Positions 8,710 to 16,310 of a stretch of 21,593 bases of DNA are shown in pieces. The DNA is from Segatella salivae DSM 15606. Its GTDB lineage: Bacteria > Bacteroidota > Bacteroidia > Bacteroidales > Bacteroidaceae. Numbering within the stretch: the stretch's first letter is position 1; the number at the start of each line of letters is the position of its first letter. The stretch spans positions 746,833 through 768,425 of the forward strand of contig NZ_GL629647.1 of the NCBI RefSeq assembly GCF_000185845.1, read 5' to 3'. The translations under genes and the position numbers were made by a program. The notes beneath the pieces were generated by a model. It was not told where the DNA came from and did no database searches. It was given only the letters and a program-made list of their open reading frames with translations.

Positions 8710-10281
8710 TTATCTATCAATATCGGGTATAACGAAATCTATTGCTGCACCTGTAGCCACAAGGTCGGCCAATTTCTGTCCTTTCAGCATCTTGTCGAAA
8801 GCGCCTGTAAGGGTCAGTCCCATTGGACGCATCTTCAAACGATACGGACTCTTGTCGCCACGTGAATCAAGATATACACCAAACTCACCTGCTCCACCTT
8901 CTACAGAGAAGTACCATTGTCCTTCAGGAACTTTTATTATTGGCTTTTGTTTGATATAGAAGTCACCTTCAGGGATATTATCTATCAACTGTTCTATAAT
9001 GTTTAGACTCTGATAAATCTCTTGAATATGAACCATATATCGTGCCATTGAGTCAGCACCGGTTAAGGTTATGTCTTCAAAGTCAACCTTTCCATACATT
9101 GCATAAGGATGATTCTTGCGCACATCATTATGCCAACCAGCAGCACGTCCGGCTGGACCTGTTACAGCATAATTAATACAATCCTCAAGATTCATTGGTC
9201 CTACACCCTCAAGACGCTGATGTGTGATGACGTTATCTCCAAATACATCCAAATACTCTTGAACCATAGGACGCAGATATTTGCAAAGCGTCTTTGTGTT
9301 CTGGACAAAGTTTGGATCGATATCATCCTGCAAACCACCAATTCGATAGTAGTTTTGTATCAAGCGACCACCCGTAGTTTCCTCCATAACATTCAGCACA
9401 TGCTCACGGTCTCGCATGCAATATAGGAATGCAGTCAATGCACTTAAGTCTTGTGCACACGTACCAAGGAACAGCAAGTGGTTGTTAATACGCTGCAATT
9501 CATCCATGATTGTGCGAATATACTGAATACGCTCTGAGAGTTCAATCCCCATACCTTCTTCAATAACGCCAACCAAAGCATGACGATGCATCATTGCACA
9601 AAGGTAATTTAAGCGGTCAGTAAAGGCTAAAGTTTGAGGGTAAGTCATACTCTCACACATCTTCTCCATACCACGATGGATATAGCCTAAGTGAGGATAA
9701 ATGTGTTTAACAACCTCTCCATCAAGAACCGTTTGCAAACGAAGTACGCCGTGCATACTTGGGTGATTAGGTCCTAAGTTCACGATGAAGTCATCTTCAT
9801 CAAACATGCGATGCTGCGTAGCAACTAAGTTTCCGTTCTTATCGAGATTCCATTCTGTTGTGAAATCACTCTCAGGCTCATCGGTTGTAGGGAAAGGATT
9901 GGCTTCAGGGCTCGCATCAAAATGCTTTCTCAGCGGATATCCCTTAAAGTCATTACGCATAAACAAACGACGCATGTCGGGGTGTCCCAGGAACTTTATG
10001 CCCAAAAAGTCAAACACTTCACGTTCAAGGAGATTAGCCGCATTCCACAAATTAATTGTAGTTGGAATCACATACTCTTCTCCTATCTGCTTTGCAATCG
10101 TTCGAACTGAGCAACGTTCATGGCTTTCTGTATTCTCAAGAATATAGATACAACCCAAACCTTCTTCGCCAAAGTCTTCACCAATAATGGTAACAAGATA
10201 GTCGAAATGCTTTTCGTTCTTCAACTTTGCCATCTCTGCGGCAAAGTTATCGAATTGAAGTTCTATGTTATTTAATTTCAT
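8710..10281 (-). CDS. nuoCD: NADH-quinone oxidoreductase subunit C/D fusion
   Basis: A 523-residue fusion of the 30-kDa (NuoC) and 49-kDa (NuoD) subunits of the peripheral arm. Residues 1 to about 130 are NuoC-like, with EREVFDFLGIKFLGHPDMRR (about 87-105) and GYPLRKHF. From about 160 on it is NuoD, with LGPNHPSMHGVLRLQ (about 169-183), HLGYIHRGMEK, and DRLNYLCAM. By family knowledge His177 and Tyr226 are the candidate quinone head-group ligands. The C-terminal PDIDR is the usual NuoD end. The linker of about 30 residues is short, making the protein shorter than the E. coli fusion. It starts 14 bases after nuoB. Confidence 0.96.
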   Translation of the reverse strand: MKLNNIELQFDNFAAEMAKLKNEKHFDYLVTIIGEDFGEEGLGCIYILENTESHERCSVRTIAKQIGEEYVIPTTINLWNAANLLEREVFDFLGIKFLGHPDMRRLFMRNDFKGYPLRKHFDASPEANPFPTTDEPESDFTTEWNLDKNGNLVATQHRMFDEDDFIVNLGPNHPSMHGVLRLQTVLDGEVVKHIYPHLGYIHRGMEKMCESMTYPQTLAFTDRLNYLCAMMHRHALVGVIEEGMGIELSERIQYIRTIMDELQRINNHLLFLGTCAQDLSALTAFLYCMRDREHVLNVMEETTGGRLIQNYYRIGGLQDDIDPNFVQNTKTLCKYLRPMVQEYLDVFGDNVITHQRLEGVGPMNLEDCINYAVTGPAGRAAGWHNDVRKNHPYAMYGKVDFEDITLTGADSMARYMVHIQEIYQSLNIIEQLIDNIPEGDFYIKQKPIIKVPEGQWYFSVEGGAGEFGVYLDSRGDKSPYRLKMRPMGLTLTGAFDKMLKGQKLADLVATGAAIDFVIPDIDR

Positions 10282-10295
10282 CTTCTTTTACCTTA

Positions 10296-11018
10296 TTAAT
10301 CTGTTAGACCTTTTTCTGGATCGAAATCAGCTGGCACATCAGTAACAATAATCGGAGCTGGTTTACCGAGTTTCTCTGTCGAAACAATGGCTTCGTTACT
10401 CAGTCCATGCAAGCCTCCCTTCGACATCGAAAGCTCTCGCTCTTCTTTTGTCATCTTATGATTAGCTCCACCAAAGAACTTCTCAATCTTAACTTTACGT
10501 TGTAACTGCATCATTCCATAGAGAATAGCCTCAGGACGAGGAGGACAGCCCGGAATGTAAACATCAACCGGAACAAGTTCATCAATGCCTCGCACTACGT
10601 TATAGCTCTTCTTGAAAGGCCCACCACTAATAGTGCACCCACCAACAGCGACAACATACTTTGGCTCAGCAATCTCATCATAAAGTCGTTTGAACACAGG
10701 AGCCATCTTGTTTGTTATCGTTCCGGCACACATTATCAAGTCTGCTTGACGCGGAGAGTTACGAGTTACCTCGAAACCGAAACGAGAAAAGTCGTATCGA
10801 GCACAACCAACGGCCATAAACTCAATACCACAACATGATGTACCAAATGTCAGAGACCAAAGTGAATTGCTGCGTCCCCAGTTGATTGCCTGGTCTAATG
10901 AACCAACAATTACATTGACACCACCTTCATTCAGCTCTTTCGTAATCTTCTCAAGAGTGTCATTGTCCTTAAATTCATCATAAGGAATACTCTTGATGTG
11001 TGGTTTTCTTACTTCCAT
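10296..11018 (-). CDS. nuoB: NADH-quinone oxidoreductase subunit B (cluster N2)
   Basis: Carries the ligands for cluster N2, the last iron-sulfur centre before quinone: TSCCGIEF (adjacent cysteines), VGGCTISGG and PGCPPRPEA. I chose the ATG at 11018 (MEVRKPHIKSIPYDEF, 240 residues) over the ATG at 11039. An AAGGAG sequence lies 8 bases before 11018, the 11039 start would overlap nuoA by 31 bases, and MEV(R/K) followed by KSIPYDEF looks like the normal family start. The chosen start still overlaps nuoA by 10 bases. After the conserved core, ending near KIEKFFGG, there is a hydrophilic tail of about 50 residues that is longer than in E. coli NuoB. Confidence 0.93.
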   Translation of the reverse strand: MEVRKPHIKSIPYDEFKDNDTLEKITKELNEGGVNVIVGSLDQAINWGRSNSLWSLTFGTSCCGIEFMAVGCARYDFSRFGFEVTRNSPRQADLIMCAGTITNKMAPVFKRLYDEIAEPKYVVAVGGCTISGGPFKKSYNVVRGIDELVPVDVYIPGCPPRPEAILYGMMQLQRKVKIEKFFGGANHKMTKEERELSMSKGGLHGLSNEAIVSTEKLGKPAPIIVTDVPADFDPEKGLTD

Positions 11019-11392
11019 TCCAATGCTCCTTTCCGCCATGCATAGGCAAGGCCTAAAACTAAAACAACCAAGAAGAAGCCAATGCTTATCAAGGCTAATG
11101 AACCAAATTGCTTAACAACCACAGCCCATGGATAGAGGAACACGGTCTCAATATCAAACACCAAGAAAAGGATGGCAAACAAATAATATCCCACATGCAT
11201 AGGAAGCCAAGAGCTACCATGCGTTGGAATACCACATTCGAAAGGCTCACCCTTTACCGGATTGTATGAACGCGGACCGATAAGCTTTGCTATGACATAA
11301 GCTGCCACTACCAAAACCACAGCCGTTATCAAAACGGTAACGAATAAAGTAAAATACATAAATTTTATAACGTTATTAATTATTTGCTCCAT
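11009..11392 (-). CDS. nuoA: NADH-quinone oxidoreductase subunit A
   Basis: First gene of the operon, a 127-residue, three-helix membrane subunit that packs against NuoH near the quinone entry. Motifs: PVKGEPFECGIPT (the conserved cysteine loop, about residues 45-57), YYLFAILFLVFDIETVFLYP (TM2 with conserved acidic residues), and the C-terminal WRKGALEW. The 3' end encodes the Shine-Dalgarno sequence used for nuoB within the same bases. A TAnnTTTG element lies about 34 bases before the start codon. Confidence 0.95.
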   Translation of the reverse strand: MEQIINNVIKFMYFTLFVTVLITAVVLVVAAYVIAKLIGPRSYNPVKGEPFECGIPTHGSSWLPMHVGYYLFAILFLVFDIETVFLYPWAVVVKQFGSLALISIGFFLVVLVLGLAYAWRKGALEWK

Positions 11393-11425
11393 TTACAGTG
11401 GAGAGCTAATCCACTTAAAGCGCTG

Positions 11426-11433
11426 CAAAGTTA
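11426..11433 (-). promoter_or_regulatory. Candidate -7 element of the nuo operon promoter
   Basis: Read on the minus strand this is TAACTTTG, a full match to the Bacteroidetes -7 element TAnnTTTG, placing a transcript start about 28 bases before the nuoA ATG. No clear TTG lies at the expected 19-21-base distance upstream, so the promoter may be weak or activator-dependent, or the call may be wrong. Confidence 0.4.
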
Positions 11434-11984
11434 ACAATAATATTAGACTTATCATACTCTTTTAGCAAAAAATGTAATATAGAGGTGACAAAATTAAGAT
11501 TATATGAATGCAAACTAAACATCAATATATAAAATATTGAAAATAAACACTCTCAACATCAACACTAATTACATGGTCAGGTAGGAATAATTAAAAAGAA
11601 ACAACAACTAAAAAAATACATACAGCCAACCTAAAAAGCGGTTACTCAGAATACCTTTTATATAAATAGATGAAATGAAGTAAAATGGAATTGATAATTA
11701 TAGCATAAAATTTAAGGAATAAAAAGAGCCAAACGACATGGTAATATGAATGACTTTAAGCCGTAAAATGATAGAAATTGCCGTATAATTTGATAGCTTT
11801 TAGATAAAGAGTATAATTCTTTTATGAATGCAGATATGATTTATCTTTGGGCTAATCGTTTTCATGTTGAAAACAATTCGCAATTAGATAAAAATTAAAG
11901 TCAATTTCTTTTATAAGCAACAAGAAACTCTTTAATAGAACACTTCCTTGTATTTGATCTACCTTTTAACTCCTAAAAAGCAAA
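11434..11984. other. AT-rich intergenic spacer, no gene supported
   Basis: About 550 bases between the nuo promoter and the rubrerythrin terminator. No reading frame with family features, tRNA-like fold or repeat was seen. There is an isolated TATCTTTG at 11842-11849 (plus strand) with a small GTTTTC/GAAAAC inverted repeat at 11858-11874 just after it. This could be a short transcript, but no -33 element or terminator supports it. Confidence 0.5.
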
Positions 11985-12012
11985 AGAAGTCGAGCATTGC
12001 TGCCCGACTTCT
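11985..12012 (-). terminator. Rubrerythrin terminator
   Basis: Inverted repeat AGAAGTCG (11985-11992) and CGACTTCT (12005-12012), extended inward by three more pairs after one mismatch. On the minus strand it is followed by a T-rich stretch (TTTTGCTTTTT). It lies 25 bases after the rubrerythrin stop. Confidence 0.8.
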
Positions 12013-12037
12013 CTATCTTAACTTAAAATCAATCAAA

Positions 12038-12688
12038 TTAATAATTTGTTGCCTCAATCTGGAAGAAGCTCTGAGGATGATTGCAAACAGGGCAAATCTC
12101 AGGTGCTTTCTTACCGATAACGATATGGCCACAGTTGCGGCATTGCCAGATACAATCTCCATCACGAGAGAAAACAACACCATCTTCGATGTTCTTTAAC
12201 AACTTGCGATAACGCTCTTCATGATGCTTCTCAACCTGACCTACAGCACGGAACTTAGCAGCAATACCTGTAAAACCTTCTTCCATAGCCTCTTTAGCCA
12301 TTTGAGCATACATGTCAGTCCACTCATAGTTTTCACCAGCAGCAGCGTCAGCAAGGTTAGCTGTCGTAGTAGGAATACCGCCTTCATGCAAGAACTTAAA
12401 CCACATCTCTGCGTGTTCGCGCTCGTTGTGAGCTGTTTCCTCGAACAAACCACCTATCTGCTCATAACCTTCTTTCTTTGCTTTAGAAGCATAGTAAAGG
12501 TATTTTGTGTGAGCTTGGCTTTCACCTGCAAAAGCTGTTTTGAGGTTTTGCTCAGTCTTAGTACCTTTTAATTGTGCTGTTGTAAACTCCTGGAATTTAC
12601 CTTTAGCATGGCATACTGGGCACTCTTCTGGTGCTTCTGTTCCTTCATAAATGTAGCCACAAACGCTACAAACAAATCTTTTTTTCAT
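12038..12688 (-). CDS. Rubrerythrin with rubredoxin-type sites at both ends
   Basis: A cytoplasmic non-heme iron peroxidase that reduces hydrogen peroxide to water in anaerobes. The 216-residue protein starts at the ATG at 12688 (MKKRFVCSVCGY); a longer frame adds eight residues that do not belong. Domain order: N-terminal rubredoxin-type site C7-x2-C10 and C23-x2-C26; a four-helix diiron domain, about residues 45-170, with GESQAH, FEETAHNEREHAEMW and VEKHHEERY carrying the Glu/His ligands; C-terminal rubredoxin-type site C183-x2-C186 and C199-x2-C202. Classical rubrerythrin has only the C-terminal site and reverse rubrerythrin only the N-terminal one. The gene is divergent from oxyR, with a candidate OxyR operator upstream of its promoter. 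Confidence 0.93.
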   Translation of the reverse strand: MKKRFVCSVCGYIYEGTEAPEECPVCHAKGKFQEFTTAQLKGTKTEQNLKTAFAGESQAHTKYLYYASKAKKEGYEQIGGLFEETAHNEREHAEMWFKFLHEGGIPTTTANLADAAAGENYEWTDMYAQMAKEAMEEGFTGIAAKFRAVGQVEKHHEERYRKLLKNIEDGVVFSRDGDCIWQCRNCGHIVIGKKAPEICPVCNHPQSFFQIEATNY

Positions 12689-12724
12689 AATGTTATTGTT
12701 TAATATTACCAATTATCCTGTTTG

Positions 12725-12755
12725 CAAAGTTAGTGCTTATTTTCATAAGAAACAA
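12725..12755 (-). promoter_or_regulatory. Rubrerythrin promoter
   Basis: On the minus strand, TTG at 12755-12753 is followed after 20 bases by TAACTTTG (12732-12725), matching the Bacteroidetes -33/-7 arrangement. The predicted start of transcription near 12718 leaves a leader of about 30 bases. Confidence 0.65.
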
Positions 12756-12775
12756 GAAATCAAGTTAATTAATCA

Positions 12776-12812
12776 ATAGAAAATATCTATCTTTCAATTA
12801 GTTTTTATTTAT
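12776..12812. promoter_or_regulatory. Candidate OxyR operator
   Basis: The plus strand reads ATAG-N7-CTAT-N7-TTAG-N7-TTAT, which is 14 of 16 matches to the classical OxyR tetramer site ATAG-N7-CTAT-N7-ATAG-N7-CTAT. The first half (12776-12790) is perfect and also contains the LysR T-N11-A core. It lies about 58-94 bases upstream of the predicted rubrerythrin start and more than 100 bases upstream of the oxyR start, so activation of rubrerythrin is the likelier role. The surrounding DNA is AT-rich, which raises the chance of a random match. Confidence 0.55.
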
Positions 12813-12884
12813 AACGCATCACTATAAGAGTCTATAAAGCGCATAAAGAAAAAGATTTTTTTTATTGACAACAGCAAATAAAAG

Positions 12885-12916
12885 TTTGATGATTATGAAA
12901 AAATAAATTATCTTTG
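12885..12916 (+). promoter_or_regulatory. oxyR promoter
   Basis: TTTG at 12885-12888 and TATCTTTG at 12909-12916, separated by 20 bases: a full match to the Bacteroidetes promoter form. The predicted start near 12923 leaves a leader of about 23 bases before the oxyR ATG. Confidence 0.75.
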
Positions 12917-12945
12917 CATGAAATAGTGTACCAAAACCTAAAAAT

Positions 12946-13872
12946 ATGACTCTTCAACAATTAGAGTATATCATCGCAGTATACCGACATAAGCATTTCG
13001 CTAAGGCTGCAGAGGCCTGCAAAGTGACTCAACCAACACTGAGTTCAATGATTCAGAAACTTGAAGATGAACTTGGTGTGAAGATCTTTGACCGCAAACG
13101 ACAACCCATCTTGCCTACAGTCATTGGACAACATATCATCAATCAGAGTTTAGAAATCCTGCAACATGCAAAACTTCTAAAGGAATCTGTTGACGAAGAA
13201 AAGAACACTTTACGGGGAATTTTCCACGTAGGCATCCTGCCAACGATTGCACCTTATCTCATTCCACGCTTTTTTCCACAACTGCTACAGCACTATCCTG
13301 AGTCGGACATTCGTATTCGAGAGATGCAAACCCACGAAATAAAGAAAGCATTGGAGCATGGAGATATCGACGTAGGCATATTGGCAGAACTTGATGGAAT
13401 GGGAGATTTTGAAACCACACATCTATACTTTGAGCAGTTCTTTGGATATGTTGCAAAAGACGACCCCCTATATATAAATAAGGTGATACATACAACAGAC
13501 CTCAAAGGGGAATATCTTTGGATGCTTGATGAAGGCCATTGTTTCAGAGACCAACTTGTGAAATTCTGTCAATTAAAGGAAGCTAAACAAAGTCAGAAAG
13601 CTTATTCTTTGGGCAGTATTGAAACTTTCATGCGCATCGTTGAAAACGGAAAAGGCATGACTTTCATTCCTGAGCTCGCCATACTCCAATTGGCTGACAG
13701 CCAGAAAGAACTTGTTCGGCCTTTTGCTATCCCTATACCAACGCGCGATATTGTCATTATAAATACCAAAGATTTCGTGCGGCATAAGATTCGAAAACTA
13801 TTGGTTGACGCTATACAAAGTGCCGTTCCGTCAGACATGTTGAAATTAAAACAAATTCAACAACGCGTATAA
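12946..13872 (+). CDS. oxyR: Hydrogen peroxide-sensing transcriptional regulator OxyR
   Basis: A 308-residue LysR-type regulator. The N-terminal winged helix-turn-helix spans about residues 1-60 (LEYIIAVYRHKHFAKAAEAC, then TQPTLSSMIQKLEDELGVKI), followed by a linker helix and a periplasmic-binding-type sensor domain from about residue 90. The redox switch is explicit: GHCFRDQLVKFC places cysteines at residues 199 and 208, the same positions as in E. coli OxyR, where they form a disulfide on peroxide exposure. This separates it from other LysR proteins. It is divergent from a rubrerythrin gene with an OxyR-like operator between them, and is followed by a strong terminator. Confidence 0.93.
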   Translation: MTLQQLEYIIAVYRHKHFAKAAEACKVTQPTLSSMIQKLEDELGVKIFDRKRQPILPTVIGQHIINQSLEILQHAKLLKESVDEEKNTLRGIFHVGILPTIAPYLIPRFFPQLLQHYPESDIRIREMQTHEIKKALEHGDIDVGILAELDGMGDFETTHLYFEQFFGYVAKDDPLYINKVIHTTDLKGEYLWMLDEGHCFRDQLVKFCQLKEAKQSQKAYSLGSIETFMRIVENGKGMTFIPELAILQLADSQKELVRPFAIPIPTRDIVIINTKDFVRHKIRKLLVDAIQSAVPSDMLKLKQIQQRV

Positions 13873-13879
13873 CAAAATG

Positions 13880-13914
13880 TAATCTGTAGTTGACAAAAAA
13901 TCAACTACAGATTA
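13880..13914 (+). terminator. oxyR terminator
   Basis: Perfect 14-bp stem, TAATCTGTAGTTGA (13880-13893) and TCAACTACAGATTA (13901-13914), with a 7-base loop, followed by T-rich sequence to about 13938. It starts 8 bases after the oxyR stop. Confidence 0.9.
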
Positions 13915-13976
13915 TATTTTTTGTGATTTTTTTCATTTTATCCCCATAAATGAGGATAATTTCCCGAATCTTTGAC

Positions 13977-14005
13977 TTGATTAACACACAAAAATCTTAA
14001 ATTTG
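13977..14005 (+). promoter_or_regulatory. Candidate nrf operon promoter
   Basis: TTG at 13977-13979 and TAAATTTG at 13998-14005, separated by 18 bases, one or two short of the usual spacing. The predicted start near 14012 would lie downstream of a GTG at 14005 that could otherwise extend nrfH, which supports the ATG at 14029 as the real start. Confidence 0.45.
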
Positions 14006-14028
14006 TGACATTAATCAACGATTACTCT

Positions 14029-14682
14029 ATGAAGCGACTAACCTATACCTATTTGAAAAATGGATGGAAATCGTTTGTCAATAGCCTATCTTATAGACAA
14101 AAGATTATCTTAACCTCATTATGTGGCATCGCTTTTGGCTTAGTAGTTTTGTTCATGTATCTTCTTCGAATGCAAACCTACATCGTTGGAGATGATCCTG
14201 CTGCCTGCATCAATTGTCATATTATGTCGCCTTATTATGCTACATGGTCGCACTCATCTCACGGCAGAGATGTTACCTGTAATGATTGTCATGTGCCCAA
14301 CAACAACATCTTTTCTCACTATTTTTTCAAAGGAAAAGATGGTATGAAGCATGTAGCTTACTTTGTTACGCATAGCGAACGACAAGCCATTGAAGCTGAA
14401 GATGCTTCAGCAGAAGTTATCATGGACAACTGCATTCGCTGTCATAAACAACTCAATCAAGAATTTGTTAAGACCGGACGAATCGACTATATGGAAGCAA
14501 AACGAGGCGAAGGCAAGGCTTGTTGGGACTGCCATCGTAACGTTCCACACATGGGAATGAACTCGCTTTCATCTACTCCTGGAGCCGAATTCGTTGAGCC
14601 TATGCCACCAGATCCTGTTCCTGCTTGGCTACAGAAGCTATTAGGACATGATCCTTACATGGGACCAACCGAAAACAAATAA
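14029..14682 (+). CDS. nrfH: Cytochrome c nitrite reductase small subunit (tetraheme quinol dehydrogenase)
   Basis: A NapC/NirT-family membrane-anchored tetraheme cytochrome that oxidises menaquinol and passes electrons to NrfA on the periplasmic side. The 217-residue protein has one N-terminal membrane helix (about residues 26-48) and four heme sites in order: CINCH, CNDCH, CIRCH and CWDCH. The first is followed by I-M (CINCHIM), the arrangement in which NrfH uses a nearby Met at heme 1. I chose the ATG at 14029; the GTG at 14005 falls in the predicted -7 element. A proline-rich tail (PMPPDPVPAW) makes it longer than the usual 150-170 residues. It is followed 58 bases later by nrfA. Confidence 0.95.
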   Translation: MKRLTYTYLKNGWKSFVNSLSYRQKIILTSLCGIAFGLVVLFMYLLRMQTYIVGDDPAACINCHIMSPYYATWSHSSHGRDVTCNDCHVPNNNIFSHYFFKGKDGMKHVAYFVTHSERQAIEAEDASAEVIMDNCIRCHKQLNQEFVKTGRIDYMEAKRGEGKACWDCHRNVPHMGMNSLSSTPGAEFVEPMPPDPVPAWLQKLLGHDPYMGPTENK

Positions 14683-14740
14683 TGAAATCAATCTATAATA
14701 TCAACAACAGTCTTCGAATAAATTAATAAATTCAATAACT

Positions 14741-16237
14741 ATGGCAAAACAACTTAAGAAATGGCAAGGTTGGCTACTCTTTGGAGGAGCAATGGTTGTT
14801 GTGTTCATTTTGGGTCTTCTGTGTTCTTCATTATTAGAAAGAAGAGCAGAAGTTGCCAGCATTTTCAACAATCGCCGCGTGCCAATGACCGACTCTATCG
14901 TAGCTCAGAACGAGAAATTCGCTGAGGATTTTCCACGCGAATATCAAACATGGGCCATGACAGAAGACACAACCTTCGAGAGTAAATACAATGGTTCACA
15001 AGAGAAAAGTATTTTGGAGAAATGTCCGGAAATCGTTGTTATCTGGGATGGTTATGCCTTCTCAAGAGACTATAACAGCCCACGTGGCCATCGTCACTGT
15101 ATCGAAGATTTAAGAAAAATCCTTCGAACAGGTTCACCAGGTGTTGATGGTCAGGGAGACATGCAACCTGGAACTTGTTGGACTTGTAAAGGTCCTGATG
15201 TACCACGCCTCATGCGCGAGAAAGGAAAGAATGCTTTCTATGCTGCAAAATGGAGCGATTGGGGAAACCAAGTCATGAACACTGTAGGATGTTCAGATTG
15301 TCACGATGCACGTACAATGGATCTTAAACCAGCACGTCCTGCTCTTTACGAAGCATGGGCACGCGTAGGTAAAGATGTTAAGAAAGCCAGCCATCAAGAA
15401 ATGAGGAGTCTGGTTTGTGCACAATGCCATACAGAATACTATTTTGAAAAAGACAATGGGAACTATCTTCACTTCCCACAAGAGAAGGGACTTACATGCG
15501 AAGCAGCTGAAGAATACTATGACAGCATCGGCTTCTATGATTATGTTCACCCCCTCTCTCGTGCCAAGATTCTGAAAGCTCAACACCCAGGTTATGAGAT
15601 GTTCAAACAGGGTATACACGGACAACGCGGTCTTTCATGCGCAGATTGTCACATGCCTTACATTTCAGAAGGTGGCGTAAAATATACTGATCACCACATC
15701 ATGAGTCCGCTTGCACATATCGATCGCACTTGTCAGACATGCCACAGACAGTCTGCAGAAACACTCCGTCAGAATGTTTATGACCGACAAAAGAAAGTTT
15801 ATGACTTCGCTTTGAAGGTGAACAGAGAATTAGCCAACGCACACATCTATGCTAAGTTCGCGTGGGACAAGGGTGCTACAGAGGCTGAGATGAAGCAATG
15901 TTTGAGTGATATCCGCAAGAGTCAGTGGCGTTGGGATTATTCATTAGCAAGTCACGGAGCTGCATTCCACGCACCACAAGAAGTTGAACGTTTGCTCGGC
16001 TATTCGATGATGTATGCTAAAGATGCTCAATTACAAGCGCAACGTGTTGCTGCAAAGCATGGATTCACAGGGCAGATACCTCTTCCAGACATTTCAACGC
16101 GTGAAAAAGCTGCAAAGTATATTGGTCTCGACATGAAGAAGTTAAAGTCACAAAAGAAGGACTTCCTCGACACCATTGTACCGAAATGGATTGAATCGGC
16201 TCGCAAAAACAAGCTGTTCATCACACAGCCCATGTAA
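14741..16237 (+). CDS. nrfA: Cytochrome c nitrite reductase, pentaheme catalytic subunit
   Basis: Reduces nitrite to ammonium with six electrons in the periplasm. The 498-residue protein has an uncleaved-looking N-terminal hydrophobic anchor (about 11-31). Heme sites in order: CWTCK (146-150, the catalytic heme with lysine ligand), CSDCH (184-188), CAQCH (226-230), CADCH (300-304) and CQTCH (331-335). Candidate active-site residues by family comparison are Arg115 in NSPRGH, a tyrosine in CAQCHTEYYF, and His282 in LKAQHPGYE. The Glu-Tyr after CAQCH and the Lys-Ala-Gln before His282 fit the calcium-containing type. It depends on NrfH for electrons and on the downstream CcsB/CcsA for heme attachment; the CWTCK site often needs a dedicated or tolerant lyase. 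Confidence 0.97.
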   Translation: MAKQLKKWQGWLLFGGAMVVVFILGLLCSSLLERRAEVASIFNNRRVPMTDSIVAQNEKFAEDFPREYQTWAMTEDTTFESKYNGSQEKSILEKCPEIVVIWDGYAFSRDYNSPRGHRHCIEDLRKILRTGSPGVDGQGDMQPGTCWTCKGPDVPRLMREKGKNAFYAAKWSDWGNQVMNTVGCSDCHDARTMDLKPARPALYEAWARVGKDVKKASHQEMRSLVCAQCHTEYYFEKDNGNYLHFPQEKGLTCEAAEEYYDSIGFYDYVHPLSRAKILKAQHPGYEMFKQGIHGQRGLSCADCHMPYISEGGVKYTDHHIMSPLAHIDRTCQTCHRQSAETLRQNVYDRQKKVYDFALKVNRELANAHIYAKFAWDKGATEAEMKQCLSDIRKSQWRWDYSLASHGAAFHAPQEVERLLGYSMMYAKDAQLQAQRVAAKHGFTGQIPLPDISTREKAAKYIGLDMKKLKSQKKDFLDTIVPKWIESARKNKLFITQPM

Positions 16238-16264
16238 AATCTTACTTAAAATAACACTACAAGG

Positions 16265-16293
16265 GAGCATCGGAGATTTCTCTCCGGTGCCTC
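16265..16293 (+). terminator. Hairpin between nrfA and ccsB
   Basis: Stem with core CGGAGA (16271-16276), loop TTTC, and TCTCCG (16281-16286), extended outward with one G-T pair and one bulged base to 16265 and 16293, then TTTCTTAAT. It sits within the 73-base gap between nrfA and ccsB. As the downstream genes have no visible promoter, it may act as a partial terminator or as an mRNA stabiliser that keeps nrfHA transcript levels above those of the maturation genes. Confidence 0.65.
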
Positions 16294-16310
16294 TTTCTTA
16301 ATATATAATT

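Noticed and set aside
11489..11496. Second minus-strand TAATTTTG as an extra nuo promoter
   Set aside because: The nearest upstream TTTG is only 14 bases away, too close for the Bacteroidetes promoter form, and the region is AT-rich enough for chance matches.
11824..11898. A 24-codon reading frame in the AT-rich spacer
   Set aside because: No ribosome-binding site, promoter at suitable distance, or family feature; frames of this length are expected by chance.
11948..12199. Plus-strand 83-residue frame overlapping the rubrerythrin gene end
   Set aside because: It reads antisense through the rubrerythrin terminator and coding region and has no family features.
14005..14028. GTG start extending nrfH by eight residues
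   Set aside because: The GTG lies in the predicted -7 promoter element, and the added residues precede the normal basic N-terminus beginning MKRLTYTY.
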